From contig NC_092562.1 of NCBI RefSeq assembly GCF_037975245.1, forward strand, positions 13,820,501 through 13,884,500: a DNA stretch of 64,000 nucleotides, given 5' to 3'. This stretch comes from Apostichopus japonicus. Taxonomy: Eukaryota; Echinodermata; Holothuroidea; Aspidochirotida; Stichopodidae. The notes under the pieces were generated by a model that searched no databases, was not told the DNA's origin, and was given only the letters and a program-made list of their open reading frames with translations. This document shows, piece by piece, positions 45,989 to 60,360 of this stretch. How positions within the stretch are numbered: the first letter of the stretch is position 1; every line of letters starts with the position of its first letter. The position numbers were made by a program, and so were the translations under genes.

Positions 45989-48959
45989 TGTCTGTACCCC
46001 ACAAGGTATCCTGGCACTCATACCACATGACCAGAGTACAGTACGACAAATTGTGATTTAACTGTCTGTACCCCACAAGGTATCCTGGCACTCATACAAC
46101 ATGACCAGTGTACACTATCAACAAGTTTATATTTATTATCGGGCATATAAAGCACTGTAAAAAATATTGTTGGCTACTCATAGCACGGAAGGCATCTACT
46201 TTAGACTGCCGCATAGATGCATTAAGGTATATTTTTGGCAAGGTAGAAGGATTTAGCTCTTGTTAAGTTCTTGAGAGACAAATTTTAATTTAATATAACT
46301 GTCTGTACCCCACAAGGTGTCCTGGCACTCATACAACATGACCAGAATACAGCATCAATAGGTGAATTTTCATATTCCAGTATAAAACCAGGGTCAAAGT
46401 TATTGTTTGGCTTCTAATAGCAATGGAGGCATCTACTCTAGCTGCCACTTAGATGCATTAAGGTGTATTTTTATCACATTTAAGTTCTGTACCCCACAAG
46501 CTACACTGGTACTCATATAATATTAGGTCCTACAATGCGAATGATAAGTATTTTTCTGTATGGACTATCGCTGTCAATGAGATGAATTTATATTGAAGAA
46601 TTTTCATTGTTTGCTAGGTAGATGGATTTAGTTCTTTTTAGGTTCTTGAGAGACAAATTGTAATTGAACTGTCTGTACCCCACAAGGTTTCCTGGCACTC
46701 ATACCACATGACCAGAGTACAGTACAACAAATTGTAATTTAACTGTCTGTACCTCACAAGGTATCCTGGCACTCATACAACATGACCAGATTACAGTATC
46801 AACAAGTTAATATTTATTATCCAGCATATAAAGCACTGTAAAAAATATTGTTGGCTACTCATAGCAATGAAGGCATCTACTTTAGGCTGCCATTTAGATG
46901 CATTAAGGTATGTTTATATGACATTAAAGTTCTGTACCCCACAAGCTACACTTGTACTCATATAATCTTAAGTCCTACAATGCGAATAAAAATGTTACTG
47001 TACAGAATACCACGGTCAATCAATGAATTCATATTAAGGAATATCCATTGTTTGCTAGGTAGAAGGATTTAGTTCTTGTTAAGTTCTTGAGAGACAAATT
47101 TTAATTTAAATGTCTGTACCCCACAAGGTATCCTGGTACTCATACCACATTACCAGAATACAGTATCAATAGGTGAATTTTCATATTCCAGTATAAAACC
47201 AAGGTCAAAGTTATTGTTGGCTTCTAATAGCAATGAAGGCACTTACTTTAGGCTGCCACTTAGATGCATTAAGGTATATTTATATCACATCAAAGTTCTG
47301 TACCCACAAGCTACACTGGTACTCATATAATCTTAAGTCCTATGATGCAAATTATCAATTTACTATACAGATATCCATGGTAAATTCTTTGAATTCATAT
47401 TGAAGGATTTCCATTGTTTGTTAGGTAGAAGGATTTAGTTCTTGTTAAGTTCTTGAGAGACAAATTGTAATTTAACTGTCTGTACCCCACAAGGTATCCT
47501 GGCACTCATACCACATGACCAGAGTACAGTATCAACAAGTTAATATTTATCATCCATTATATAAAGCACTGTCAAAGTTATTGTTGGCTATTCATAGCAC
47601 TGAAGGCATCTACTCAAGGCTGCCTGCATAGATGCATTAAGGTATATTTTTTGCTAGGTAGAAGCATTTAGCTCTTGTTAAGTTCTTGAGAGACAAATTT
47701 TAATTTAAATGTCTGTACCCCACAACGTATCCTGGTACTCATACCACATTACCAGAATACAGTATCGATAGGTGAATTTTCATATTCCAGTATAAAACCA
47801 AGGTCAAAGTTATTGTTGGCTTCTAATAGCAATGAAGGCATCACTTTAGGCTGCCACTTAGATGCATTAAGGTGTATTTATATCACATTTAAGTTCTGTA
47901 CCCCTCAAGCTACACTGGTACTCATATAATATAAGGTCCTACAATGCGAATGATAAGTTTTATTCTGTATAGATTATCGCTGTCAATGAGATGAATTTAT
48001 ATTGAAGAATTTTCATTGTTTGCTAGGTAGATGGATTTTGTTCTTATTAAGTTCTTGAGAGACAAATTGTAATTTAACTGTCTGTACCCCACAAGGTATC
48101 CTGGCACTCATACCACATGACCAGAGTACAGTACAACAAATTGTAATTTAACTGTCTGTACCCCACAAGGTATCCTGGCACTCATACCACATGACCAGAG
48201 TACAGTATCAACAAGTTAATATTTATTATCCAGTATATTAAGCACTGTAAAAAATATTGTTGGCTACTCATAGCAATGAAGGCATCTACTTAAGGCTTCC
48301 ACTTAGATGCATTAAGGTATATTTATATCACATTAAAGTTCTGTACCCCACAAGCTGCACTTGTACTCATATAATCTTAAGTCCTACAATGCGAATACAA
48401 ATTTTACTGTACAGATAACCGCGGTCAATCGGTGAATTCATATCAAGGAATATCCATTGTTTGCTAGGTAGAAGGATTTAGTTCTTGTTAAGTTCTTGAG
48501 AGACAAATTTTAATTTAAATGTCTGTACCCCACAAGGTATCCTGGTACTCATACCACATTACCAGAATACAGTATCAATAGGTGAATTTTCATATTCCAG
48601 TATAAAACCAAGGTCAAAGTTATTGTTGGCTTCTAATAGCAATGAAGGCATCTACTTTAGGCTGCCACTTACATGCATTAAGGTGTATTTATATCACATT
48701 TAAGTTCTGTACCCCACAAGCTACACTGGTACTCATATAATATTAGGTCCTACAATGCGAAGGATAAGTTTTATTCTGTACAGATTATCGCTGTCAATTA
48801 GATGAATTTATATTGAAGAGTTTTCATTGTTTGCTAGGTAGATGGATTTAGTTCTAATTAAGTTCTTGAGAGACATATTGTAATTGTAATTTAACTGTCT
48901 GTACCCCACAAGGTATCCTGGCACTCATACCACATGACCAGAATACAGCATCAATAGGT

Positions 48960-51900
48960 GAATTTTCATTATCCTGTATATAAAGCACTGCCAAAAATAT
49001 TGTTGGCTACTCATAGCAATAAAGGCATCTACTTAAGGCTGCCATTTAGATGCATTATTTTTAAGGTATATTTATATGACATTTAAGTTTTGTACCCCAC
49101 AAGCTACACTGGTACTCATATAATATAAGGTCCTACAATGCGAATGATAAGTTTTATTCTGTATAGATTATCGCTGTCAATGAGATGAATTTATATTGAA
49201 GAATTTTCATTGTTTGCTAGGTAGATGGATTTTGTTCTTGTTAAGTTCTTGAGAGACAAATTGTAATTTAACTGTCTGTACCCCACAAGGTATCCTGGTA
49301 CTCATACCACATGACCAGAATACAGTATCAATAGGTGAATTTTCATATTCCAGTATAAAACCAAGGTCAAAGTTATTGTTGGCTTCTAATAGCAATGAAG
49401 GCATCTACTTTAGGCTGCCACTTACATGCATTAAGGTGTATTTATATCACATTTAAGTTCTGTACCCCACAAGCTACACTGGTACTCATATAATATTAGG
49501 TCCTACAATGCGAAGGATGAGTTTTATTCTGTATAGATTATCGCTGTCAATTAGATGAATTTATATTGAAGAGTTTTCATTGTTTGCTAGGTAGATGGAT
49601 TTAGTTCTAATTAAGTTCTTGAGAGACATATTGTAATTGTAATTTAACTGTCTGTACCCCACAAGGTATCCTGGCACTCATACCACATGACCAGAATACA
49701 GCATCAATAGGTGAATTTTCATTATCCTGTATATAAAGCACTGCCAAAAATATTGTTGGCTACTCATAGCAATGAAGGCATCTACTTAAGGCTGCCATTT
49801 AGATGCATTATTTTTAAGGTATATTTATATGACATTTAAGTTTTGTACCCCACAAGCTACACTGGTACTCATATAATATTAGGTCCTACAATGCGAAGGA
49901 TGAGTTTTATTCTGTATAGATTATCGCTGTCAATTAGATGAATTTATATTGAAGAGTTTTCATTGTTTGCTAGGTAGATGGATTTTGTTCTAATTAAGTT
50001 CTTGAGAGACATATTGTAATTGTAATTTAACTGTCTGTACCCCACAAGGTATCCTGGCACTCATACCACATGACCAGAATACAGCATCAATAGGTGAATT
50101 TTCATATTCCAGTATAAAACCAGGGTCAAAGTTATTGTTTGGCTTCTAATAGCAATGGAGGCATCTACTCTAGCTGCCACTTAGATGCATTAAGGTGTAT
50201 TTATATCACATTTAAGTTCTGTACCCCACAAGCTACACTGGTACTCATATAATATTAGGTCTTACAATGCGAATGATAAGTTTTATTCTGTATAGATTAT
50301 CGCTGTCAATTAGATGAATTTATATTGAAGAGTTTTCATTGTTTGCTAGGTAGATGGATTTAGTTCTAATTAAGTTCTTGAGAGACATATTGTAATTGTA
50401 ATTTAACTGTCTGTACCCCACAAGGTATCCTGGCACTCATACCACATGACCAGAATACAGCATCAATAGGTGAATTTTCATTATCCTGTATATAAAGCAC
50501 TGCCAAAAATATTGTTGGCTACTCATAGCAATAAAGGCATCTACTTAAGGCTGCCATTTAGATGCATTATTTTTAAGGTATATTTATATGACATTTAAGT
50601 TTTGTACCCCACAAGCTACACTGGTACTCATATAATATAAGGTCCTACAATGCGAATGATAAGTTTTATTCTGTATAGATTATCGCTGTCAATGAGATGA
50701 ATTTATATTGAAGAATTTTCATTGTTTGCTAGGTAGATGGATTTTGTTCTTGTTAAGTTCTTGAGAGACAAATTGTAATTTAACTGTCTGTACCCCACAA
50801 GGTATCCTGGTACTCATACCACATGACCAGAATACAGTATCAATAGGTGAATTTTCATATTCCAGTATAAAACCAAGGTCAAAGTTATTGTTGGCTTCTA
50901 ATAGCAATGAAGGCATCTACTTTAGGCTGCCACTTACATGCATTAAGGTGTATTTATATCACATTTAAGTTCTGTACCCCACAAGCTACACTGGTACTCA
51001 TATAATATTAGGTCCTACAATGCGAAGGATGAGTTTTATTCTGTATAGATTATCGCTGTCAATTAGATGAATTTATATTGAAGAGTTTTCATTGTTTGCT
51101 AGGTAGATGGATTTAGTTCTAATTAAGTTCTTGAGAGACATATTGTAATTGTAATTTAACTGTCTGTACCCCACAAGGTATCCTGGCACTCATACCACAT
51201 GACCAGAATACAGCATCAATAGGTGAATTTTCATTATCCTGTATATAAAGCACTGCCAAAAATATTGTTGGCTACTCATAGCAATGAAGGCATCTACTTA
51301 AGGCTGCCATTTAGATGCATTATTTTTAAGGTATATTTATATGACATTTAAGTTTTGTACCCCACAAGCTACACTGGTACTCATATAATATTAGGTCCTA
51401 CAATGCGAAGGATGAGTTTTATTCTGTATAGATTATCGCTGTCAATTAGATGAATTTATATTGAAGAGTTTTCATTGTTTGCTAGGTAGATGGATTTTGT
51501 TCTAATTAAGTTCTTGAGAGACATATTGTAATTGTAATTTAACTGTCTGTACCCCACAAGGTATCCTGGCACTCATACCACATGACCAGAATACAGCATC
51601 AATAGGTGAATTTTCATATTCCAGTATAAAACCAGGGTCAAAGTTATTGTTTGGCTTCTAATAGCAATGGAGGCATCTACTCTAGCTGCCACTTAGATGC
51701 ATTAAGGTGTATTTATATCACATTTAAGTTCTGTACCCCACAAGCTACACTGGTACTCATATAATATTAGGTCTTACAATGCGAATGATAAGTTTTATTC
51801 TGTATAGATTATCGCTGTCAATTAGATGAATTTATATTGAAGAGTTTTCATTGTTTGCTAGGTAGATGGATTTAGTTCTAATTAAGTTCTTGAGAGACAT

Positions 51901-51985
51901 ATTGTAATTGTAATTTAACTGTCTGTACCCCACAAGGTATCCTGGCACTCATACCACATGACCAGAATACAGCATCAATAGGTGA
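48960..51985. repeat. 1512-bp tandem duplication within the satellite
   Basis: The minus-strand frame at 49207 recurs at 50719, and CTGTCTG at 50407 recurs at 51919, both at 1512 bp. Identity is near complete until about 51985, where the right copy switches to a different half-A variant. Confidence 0.75.
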
Positions 51986-54900
51986 ATTTTCATATTCCAG
52001 TATAAAACCAGGGTCAAAGTTATTGTTTGGCTTCTAATAGCAATGGAGGCATCTACTCTAGCTGCCACTTAGATGCATTAAGGTGTATTTTTATCACATT
52101 TAAGTTTTGTACCCCACAAGCTACACTGGTACTCATATAATATAAGGTCCTACAATGCGAATGATAAGTTTTATTCTGTATAGATTATCGCTGTCAATTA
52201 GATGAATTTATATTGAAGAGTTTTCATTGTTTGCTAGGTAGATGGATTTAGTTCTAATTAAGTTCTTGAGAGACATATTGTAATTGTAATTTAACTGTCT
52301 GTACCCCACAAGGTATCCTGGCACTCATACCACATGACCAGAATACAGCATCAATAGGTGAATTTTCATTATCCTGTATATAAAGCACTGCCAAAAATAT
52401 TGTTGGCTACTCATAGCAATGAAGGCATCTACTTAAGGCTGCCATTTAGATGCATTATTTTTAAGGTATATTTATATGACATTTAAGTTTTGTACCCCAC
52501 AAGCTACACTGGTACTCATATAATATAAGGTCCTACAATGCGAATGATAAGTTTTATTCTGTATAGATTATCGCTGTCAATGAGATGAATTTATATTGAA
52601 GAATTTTCATTGTTTGCTAGGTAGATGGATTTTGTTCTTATTAAGTTCTTGAGAGACAAATTGTAATTTAACTGTCTGTACCCCACAAGGTATCCTGGCA
52701 CTCATACCACATGACCAGAGTACAGTACGACAAATTGTAATTTAACTGTCTGTACCCCACAAGGTATCCTGGCACTCATACCACATGACCAGAGTACAGT
52801 ACGACAAATTGTAATTTAACTGTCTGTACCCCACAAGGTATCCTGGCACTCATACCACATGACCAGAGTACAGTATCAACAAGTTAATATTTCTTATCCA
52901 GTATATTAAGCACTGTAAAAAATATTGTTGGCTACTCATAGCAATGAAGGCATCTACTTAAGGCTTCCACTTAGATGCATTAAGGTATATTTATATCACA
53001 TTAAAGTTCTGTACCCCACAAGCTACACTTGTACTCATATAATCTTAATTCCTACAATGCGAATACAAATTTTACTGTACAGATAACCGCGGTCAATCGG
53101 TGAATTCATATCAAGGAATATCCATTGTTTGCTAGGTAGAAGGATTTAGTTCTTGTTAAGTTCTTGAGAGACAAATTTTAATTTAAATGTCTGTACCCCA
53201 CAAGGTATCCTGGTACTCATACCACATTACCAGAATACAGTATCAATAGGTGAATTTTCATATTCCAGTATAAAACCAAGGTCAAAGTTATTGTTGGCTT
53301 CTTATAGCAATGAAGGCATCACTTTAGGCTGCCACTTAGATGCATTAAGGTGTATTTATATCACATTTAAGTTCTGTACCCCACAAGCTACACTGGTACT
53401 CATATAATATTAGGTCCTACAATGCGAATGATAAGTTTTATTCTGTATAGATTATCGCTGTCAATTAGATGAATTTATATTGAAGAGTTTTCATTGTTTG
53501 CTAGGTAGATGGATTTAGTTCTAATTAAGTTCTTGAGAGACATATTGTAATTGTAATTTAACTGTCTGTACCCCACAAGGTATCCTGGCACTCATACCAC
53601 ATGACCAGAATACAGCATCAACAGGTGAATTTTCATTATCCTGTATATAAAGCACTGCCAAAAATATTGTTGGCTACTCATAGCAATGAAGGCATCTACT
53701 TAATTGCTGCCATTTAGATGCATTATTTTTAAGGTATATTTATATGACATTTAAGTTTTGTACCCCACAAGCTACACTGGTACTCATATAATATAAGGTC
53801 CTACAATGCAGATGATAAGTTTTATTCTGTATAGATTATCGCTGTCAATTAGATGAATTTATATTGTAGAATTTTCATTGTTTGCTAGGTAGATGGATTT
53901 TGTTCTTGTTAAGTTCTTGAGAGACAAATTGTAATTTAACTGTCTGTACCCCACAAGGTATCCTGGTACTCATACCACATGACCAGAATACAGTATCAAT
54001 AGGTGAATTTTCATATTCCAGTATAAAACCAAGGTCAAAGTTATTGTTGGCTTCTAATAGCAATGAAGGCATCTACTTTAGGCTGCCACTTAGATGCATT
54101 AAGGTGTATTTATATCACATTTAAGTTCTGTACCCCACAAGCTACACTGGTACTCATATAATATTAGGTCCTACAATGCGAATGATAAGTTTTATTCTGT
54201 ATAGATTATCGCTGTCAATTAGATGAATTTATATTGAAGAGTTTTCATTGTTTGCTAGGTAGATGGATTTAGTTCTAATTAAGTTCTTGAGAGACATATT
54301 GTAATTGTAATTTAACTGTCTGTACCCCACAAGGTATCCTGGCACTCATACCATATGACCAGAATACAGCATCAATAGGTGAATTTTCATTATCCTGTAT
54401 ATAAAGCACTGCCAAAAATATTGTTGGCTACTCATAGCAATAAAGGCATCTACTTAAGGCTGCCATTTAGATGCATTATTTTTAAGGTATATTTATATGC
54501 CATTTAAGTTTTGTACCCCACAAGCTACACTGGTACTCATATAATATAAGGTCCTACAATGCGAATGATAAGTCTTATTCTGTATAGATTATCGCTGTCA
54601 ATGAGATGAATTTATATTGAAGAATTTTCATTGTTTGCTAGGTAGATGGATTTGTTCTTATTAAGTTCTTGAGAGACAAATTGTAATTTAACTGTCTGTA
54701 CCCCACAAGGTATCCTGGCACTCATACCACATGACCAGAGTACAGTACGACAAATTGTAATTTAACTGTCTGTACCCCACAAGGTATCCTGGCACTCATA
54801 CCACATGACCAGAGTACAGTACAACAAATTGTAATTTAACTGTCTGTAACCCACAAGGTATCCTGGCACTCATACCACATGACCAGAGTACAGTATCAAC

Positions 54901-57900
54901 AAGTTAATATTTATTATCCAGTATATTAAGCACTGTTAAAAATATTGTTGGCTACTCATAGCAATGAAGGCATCTACTTAAGGCTGCCACTTAGATGCAT
55001 TAAGGTATATTTATATCACATTAAAGTTCTGTACCCCACAAGCGACACTTGTACTCATAATCTTAAGTCCTACAATGCGAATACAAATTTTACTGTACAG
55101 ATAACCGCGGTAAATCATTGAATTCATATCAAGGAATATCCATTGTTTGCTAGGTAGAAGGATTTAGTTCTTGTTAAGTTCTTGAGAGACAAATTTTAAT
55201 TTAAATGTCTGTACCCCACAAGGTATCCTGGTACTCATACCACATTACCAGAATACAGTATCAATAGGTGAATTTTCATATTCCAGTATAAAACCAAGGT
55301 CAAAGTTATTGTTGGCTTCTAATAGCAATGAAGGCATCTACTTTAGGCTGCCACTTAGATGCATTAAGGTGTATTTATATCACATTTAAGTTCTGTACCC
55401 CACAAGCTACACTGGTACTCATATAATATTAGGTCTTACAATGCGAATGATAAGTTTTATTCTGTATAGATTATCGCTGTCAATTAGATGAATTTATATT
55501 GAAGAGTTTTCATTGTTTGCTAGGTAGATGGATTTAGTTCTAATTAAGTTCTTGAGAGACATATTGTAATTGTAATTTAACTGTCTGTACCCCACAAGGT
55601 ATCCTGGCACTCATACCACATGACCAGAATACAGCATCAATAGGTGAATTTTCATATTCCAGTATAAAACCAGGGTCAAAGTTATTGTTTGGCTTCTAAT
55701 AGCTATGGAGGCATCTTCTCTAGCTGCCACTTAGATGCATTAAGGTGTATTTATATGACATTTAAGTTTTGTACCCCACAAGCTACACTGGTACTCATAT
55801 AATATTAGGTCTTACAATGCGAATGATAAGTTTTATTCTGTATAGATTATCGCTGTCAATTAGATGAATTTATATTGAAGAGTTTTCATTGTTTGCTAGG
55901 TAGATGGATTTAGTTCTAATTAAGTTCTTGAGAGACATATTGTAATTGTAATTTAACTGTCTGTACCCCACAAGGTATCCTGGCACTCATACCACATGAC
56001 CAGAATACAGCATCAATAGGTGAATTTTCATATTCCAGTATAAAACCAGGGTCAAAGTTATTGTTTGGCTTCTAATAGCAATGGAGGCATCTACTCTAGC
56101 TGCCACTTAGATGCATTAAGGTGTATTTTTATCACATTTAAGTTTTGTACCCCACAAGCTACACTGGTACTCATATAATATAAGGTCCTACAATGCGAAT
56201 GATAAGTTTTATTCTGTATAGATTATCGCTGTCAATTAGATGAATTTATATTGAAGAGTTTTCATTGTTTGCTAGGTAGATGGATTTAGTTCTAATTAAG
56301 TTCTTGAGAGACATATTGTAATTGTAATTTAACTGTCTGTACCCCACAAGGTATCCTGGCACTCATACCACATGACCAGAATACAGCATCAATAGGTGAA
56401 TTTTCATTATCCTGTATATAAAGCACTGCCAAAAATATTGTTGGCTACTCATAGCAATGAAGGCATCTACTTAAGGCTGCCATTTAGATGCATTATTTTT
56501 AAGGTATATTTATATGACATTTAAGTTTTGTACCCCACAAGCTACACTGGTACTCATATAATATAAGGTCCTACAATGCGAATGATAAGTTTTATTCTGT
56601 ATAGATTATCGCTGTCAATGAGATGAATTTATATTGAAGAATTTTCATTGTTTGCTAGGTAGATGGATTTTGTTCTTATTAAGTTCTTGAGAGACAAATT
56701 GTAATTTAACTGTCTGTACCCCACAAGGTATCCTGGCACTCATACCACATGACCAGAGTACAGTACGACAAATTGTAATTTAACTGTCTGTACCCCACAA
56801 GGTATCCTGGCACTCATACCACATGACCAGAGTACAGTACGACAAATTGTAATTTAACTGTCTGTACCCCACAAGGTATCCTGGCACTCATACCACATGA
56901 CCAGAGTACAGTATCAACAAGTTAATATTTATTATCCAGTATATTAAGCACTGTAAAAAATATTGTTGGCTACTCATAGCAATGAAGGCATCTACTTAAG
57001 GCTTCCACTTAGATGCATTAAGGTATATTTATATCACATTAAAGTTCTGTACCCCACAAGCTACACTTGTACTCATATAATCTTAATTCCTACAATGCGA
57101 ATACAAATTTTACTGTACAGATAACCGCGGTCAATCGGTGAATTCATATCAAGGAATATCCATTGTTTGCTAGGTAGAAGGATTTAGTTCTTGTTAAGTT
57201 CTTGAGAGACAAATTTTAATTTAAATGTCTGTACCCCACAAGGTATCCTGGTACTCATACCACATTACCAGAATACAGTATCAATAGGTGAATTTTCATA
57301 TTCCAGTATAAAACCAAGGTCAAAGTTATTGTTGGCTTCTTATAGCAATGAAGGCATCACTTTAGGCTGCCACTTAGATGCATTAAGGTGTATTTATATC
57401 ACATTTAAGTTCTGTACCCCACAAGCTACACTGGTACTCATATAATATTAGGTCCTACAATGCGAATGATAAGTTTTATTCTGTATAGATTATCGCTGTC
57501 AATTAGATGAATTTATATTGAAGAGTTTTCATTGTTTGCTAGGTAGATGGATTTAGTTCTAATTAAGTTCTTGAGAGACATATTGTAATTGTAATTTAAC
57601 TGTCTGTACCCCACAAGGTATCCTGGCACTCATACCACATGACCAGAATACAGCATCAACAGGTGAATTTTCATTATCCTGTATATAAAGCACTGCCAAA
57701 AATATTGTTGGCTACTCATAGCAATGAAGGCATCTACTTAATTGCTGCCATTTAGATGCATTATTTTTAAGGTATATTTATATGACATTTAAGTTTTGTA
57801 CCCCACAAGCTACACTGGTACTCATATAATATAAGGTCCTACAATGCAGATGATAAGTTTTATTCTGTATAGATTATCGCTGTCAATGAGATGAATTTAT

Positions 57901-58870
57901 ATTGAAGAATTTTCATTGTTTGCTAGGTAGATGGATTTTGTTCTTGTTAAGTTCTTGAGAGACAAATTGTAATTTAACTGTCTGTACCCCACAAGGTATC
58001 CTGGTACTCATACCACATGACCAGAATACAGTATCAATAGGTGAATTTTCATATTCCAGTATAAAACCAAGGTCAAAGTTATTGTTGGCTTCTAATAGCA
58101 ATGAAGGCATCTACTTTAGGCTGCCACTTACATGCATTAAGGTGTATTTATATCACATTTAAGTTCTGTACCCCACAAGCTACACTGGTACTCATATAAT
58201 ATTAGGTCCTACAATGCGAAGGATGAGTTTTATTCTGTATAGATTATCGCTGTCAATTAGATGAATTTATATTGAAGAGTTTTCATTGTTTGCTAGGTAG
58301 ATGGATTTAGTTCTAATTAAGTTCTTGAGAGACATATTGTAATTGTAATTTAACTGTCTGTACCCCACAAGGTATCCTGGCACTCATACTACATGACCAG
58401 AATACAGCATCAATAGGTGAAGTTTCATTATCCTGTATATAAAGCACTCCAAAAATATTGTTGGCTACTCATAGCAATAAAGGCATCTACTTAAGGCTGC
58501 CATTTAGATGCATTATTTTTAAGGTATATTTATATGACATTTAAGTTTTGTACCCCACAAGCTACACTGGTACTCATATAATATAAGGTCCTACAATGCG
58601 AATGATAAGTCTTATTCTGTATAGATTATCGCTGTCAATGAGATGAATTTATATTGAAGAATTTTCATTGTTTGCTAGGTAGATGGATTTGTTCTTATTA
58701 AGTTCTTGAGAGACAAATTGTAATTTAACTGTCTGTACCCCACAAGGTATCCTGGCACTCATACCACATGACCAGAGTACAGTACGACAAATTGTAATTT
58801 AACTGTCTGTACCCCACCAAGGTATCCTGGCACTCATACCACATGACCAGAGTACAGTACAACAAATTGT
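51900..58870. repeat. 4038-bp higher-order period
   Basis: Landmarks at 51961, 52621, 53875 and 54648 recur at 55999, 56659, 57913 and 58686, all shifted 4038 bp. The shared order of variants, including the 74-bp triplets and the rare TACTTAATTGCTGCC (53697 and 57735), shows a block duplication. The copies diverge in structure after about 54830 and 58870. Confidence 0.8.
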
Positions 58871-60360
58871 CATTTGACTGTCTGTACCCCACAAGGTATC
58901 CTGGCACTCATACCACATGACCAGAATACAGCATCAATAGGTGAATTTTCATTATCCTGTATATAAAGGACTGCCAAAAATATTGTTGGCTACTCATAGC
59001 AATGAAGGCATCTACTTAAGGCTGCCATTTAGATGCATTATTTTTAAGGTATATTGATATGACATTTAAGTTTTGTACCCCACAAGCTACACTGGTACTC
59101 ATATAATATAAGGTCCTACAATGCGCTGTCAATGAGATGAATTTATATTGAAGAATTTTCATTGTTTGCTAGGTAGATGGATTTTGTTCTGATAAAGTTC
59201 TTGAGAGACAAATTGTAATTTAACTGTCTGTACCCCACAAGGTATCCTGGCACTCATACCACATGACCAGAGTACAGTACAACAAATTGTAATTTAACTG
59301 TCTGTAACCCACAAGGTATCCTGGCACTCATACCACATGACCAGAGTACAGTATCAACAAGTTAATATTTATTATCCAGTATATTAAGCACTGTTAAAAA
59401 TATTGTTGGCTACTCATAGCAATGAAGGCATTTATTTAAGGCTGCCACTTAGATGCATTAAGGTATATTTATATCACATTAAAGTTCTGTACCCCACAAG
59501 CTACACTTGTACTCATAATCTTAAGTCCTACAATGCGAATACAAATTTTACTGTACAGATAACCGCGGTAAATCATTGAATTCATATCAAGGAATATCCA
59601 TTGTTTGCTAGGTAGAAGGATTAAGTTCTTGTTAAGTTCTTGAGAGACAAATTTTAATTTAAATGTCTGTACCCCACAAGGTATCCTGGTACTCATACCA
59701 CATTACCAGAATACAGTATCAATAGGTGAATTTTCATATTCCAGTATAAAACCAAGGTCAAAGTTATTGTTGGCTTCTAATAGCAATGAAGGCATCTACT
59801 TTAGGCTGCCACTTAGATGCATTAAGGTGTATTTATATCACATTTAAGTTCTGTACCCCACAAGCTACACTGGTACTCATATAATATTAGGTCCTACAAT
59901 GCGAATGATAAGTTTTATTCTGTATAGATTATCGCTGTCAATTAGATGAATTTATATTGAAGAGTTTTCATTGTTTGCTAGGTAGATGGATTTAGTTCTA
60001 ATTAAGTTCTTGAGAGACATATTGTAATTGTAATTTAACTGTCTGTACCCCACAAGGTATCCTGGCACTCATACCATATGACCAGAATACAGCATCAATA
60101 GGTGAATTTTCATTATCCTGTATATAAAGCACTGCCAAAAATATTGTTGGCTACTCATAGCAATAAAGGCATCTACTTAAGGCTGCCATTTAGATGCATT
60201 ATTTTTAAGGTATATTTATATGACATTTAAGTTTTGTACCCCACAAGCTACACTGGTACTCATATAATATAAGGTCCTACAATGCAGATGATAAGTTTTA
60301 TTCTGTATAGATTATCGCTGTCAATTAGATGAATTTATATTGTAGAATTTTCATTGTTTG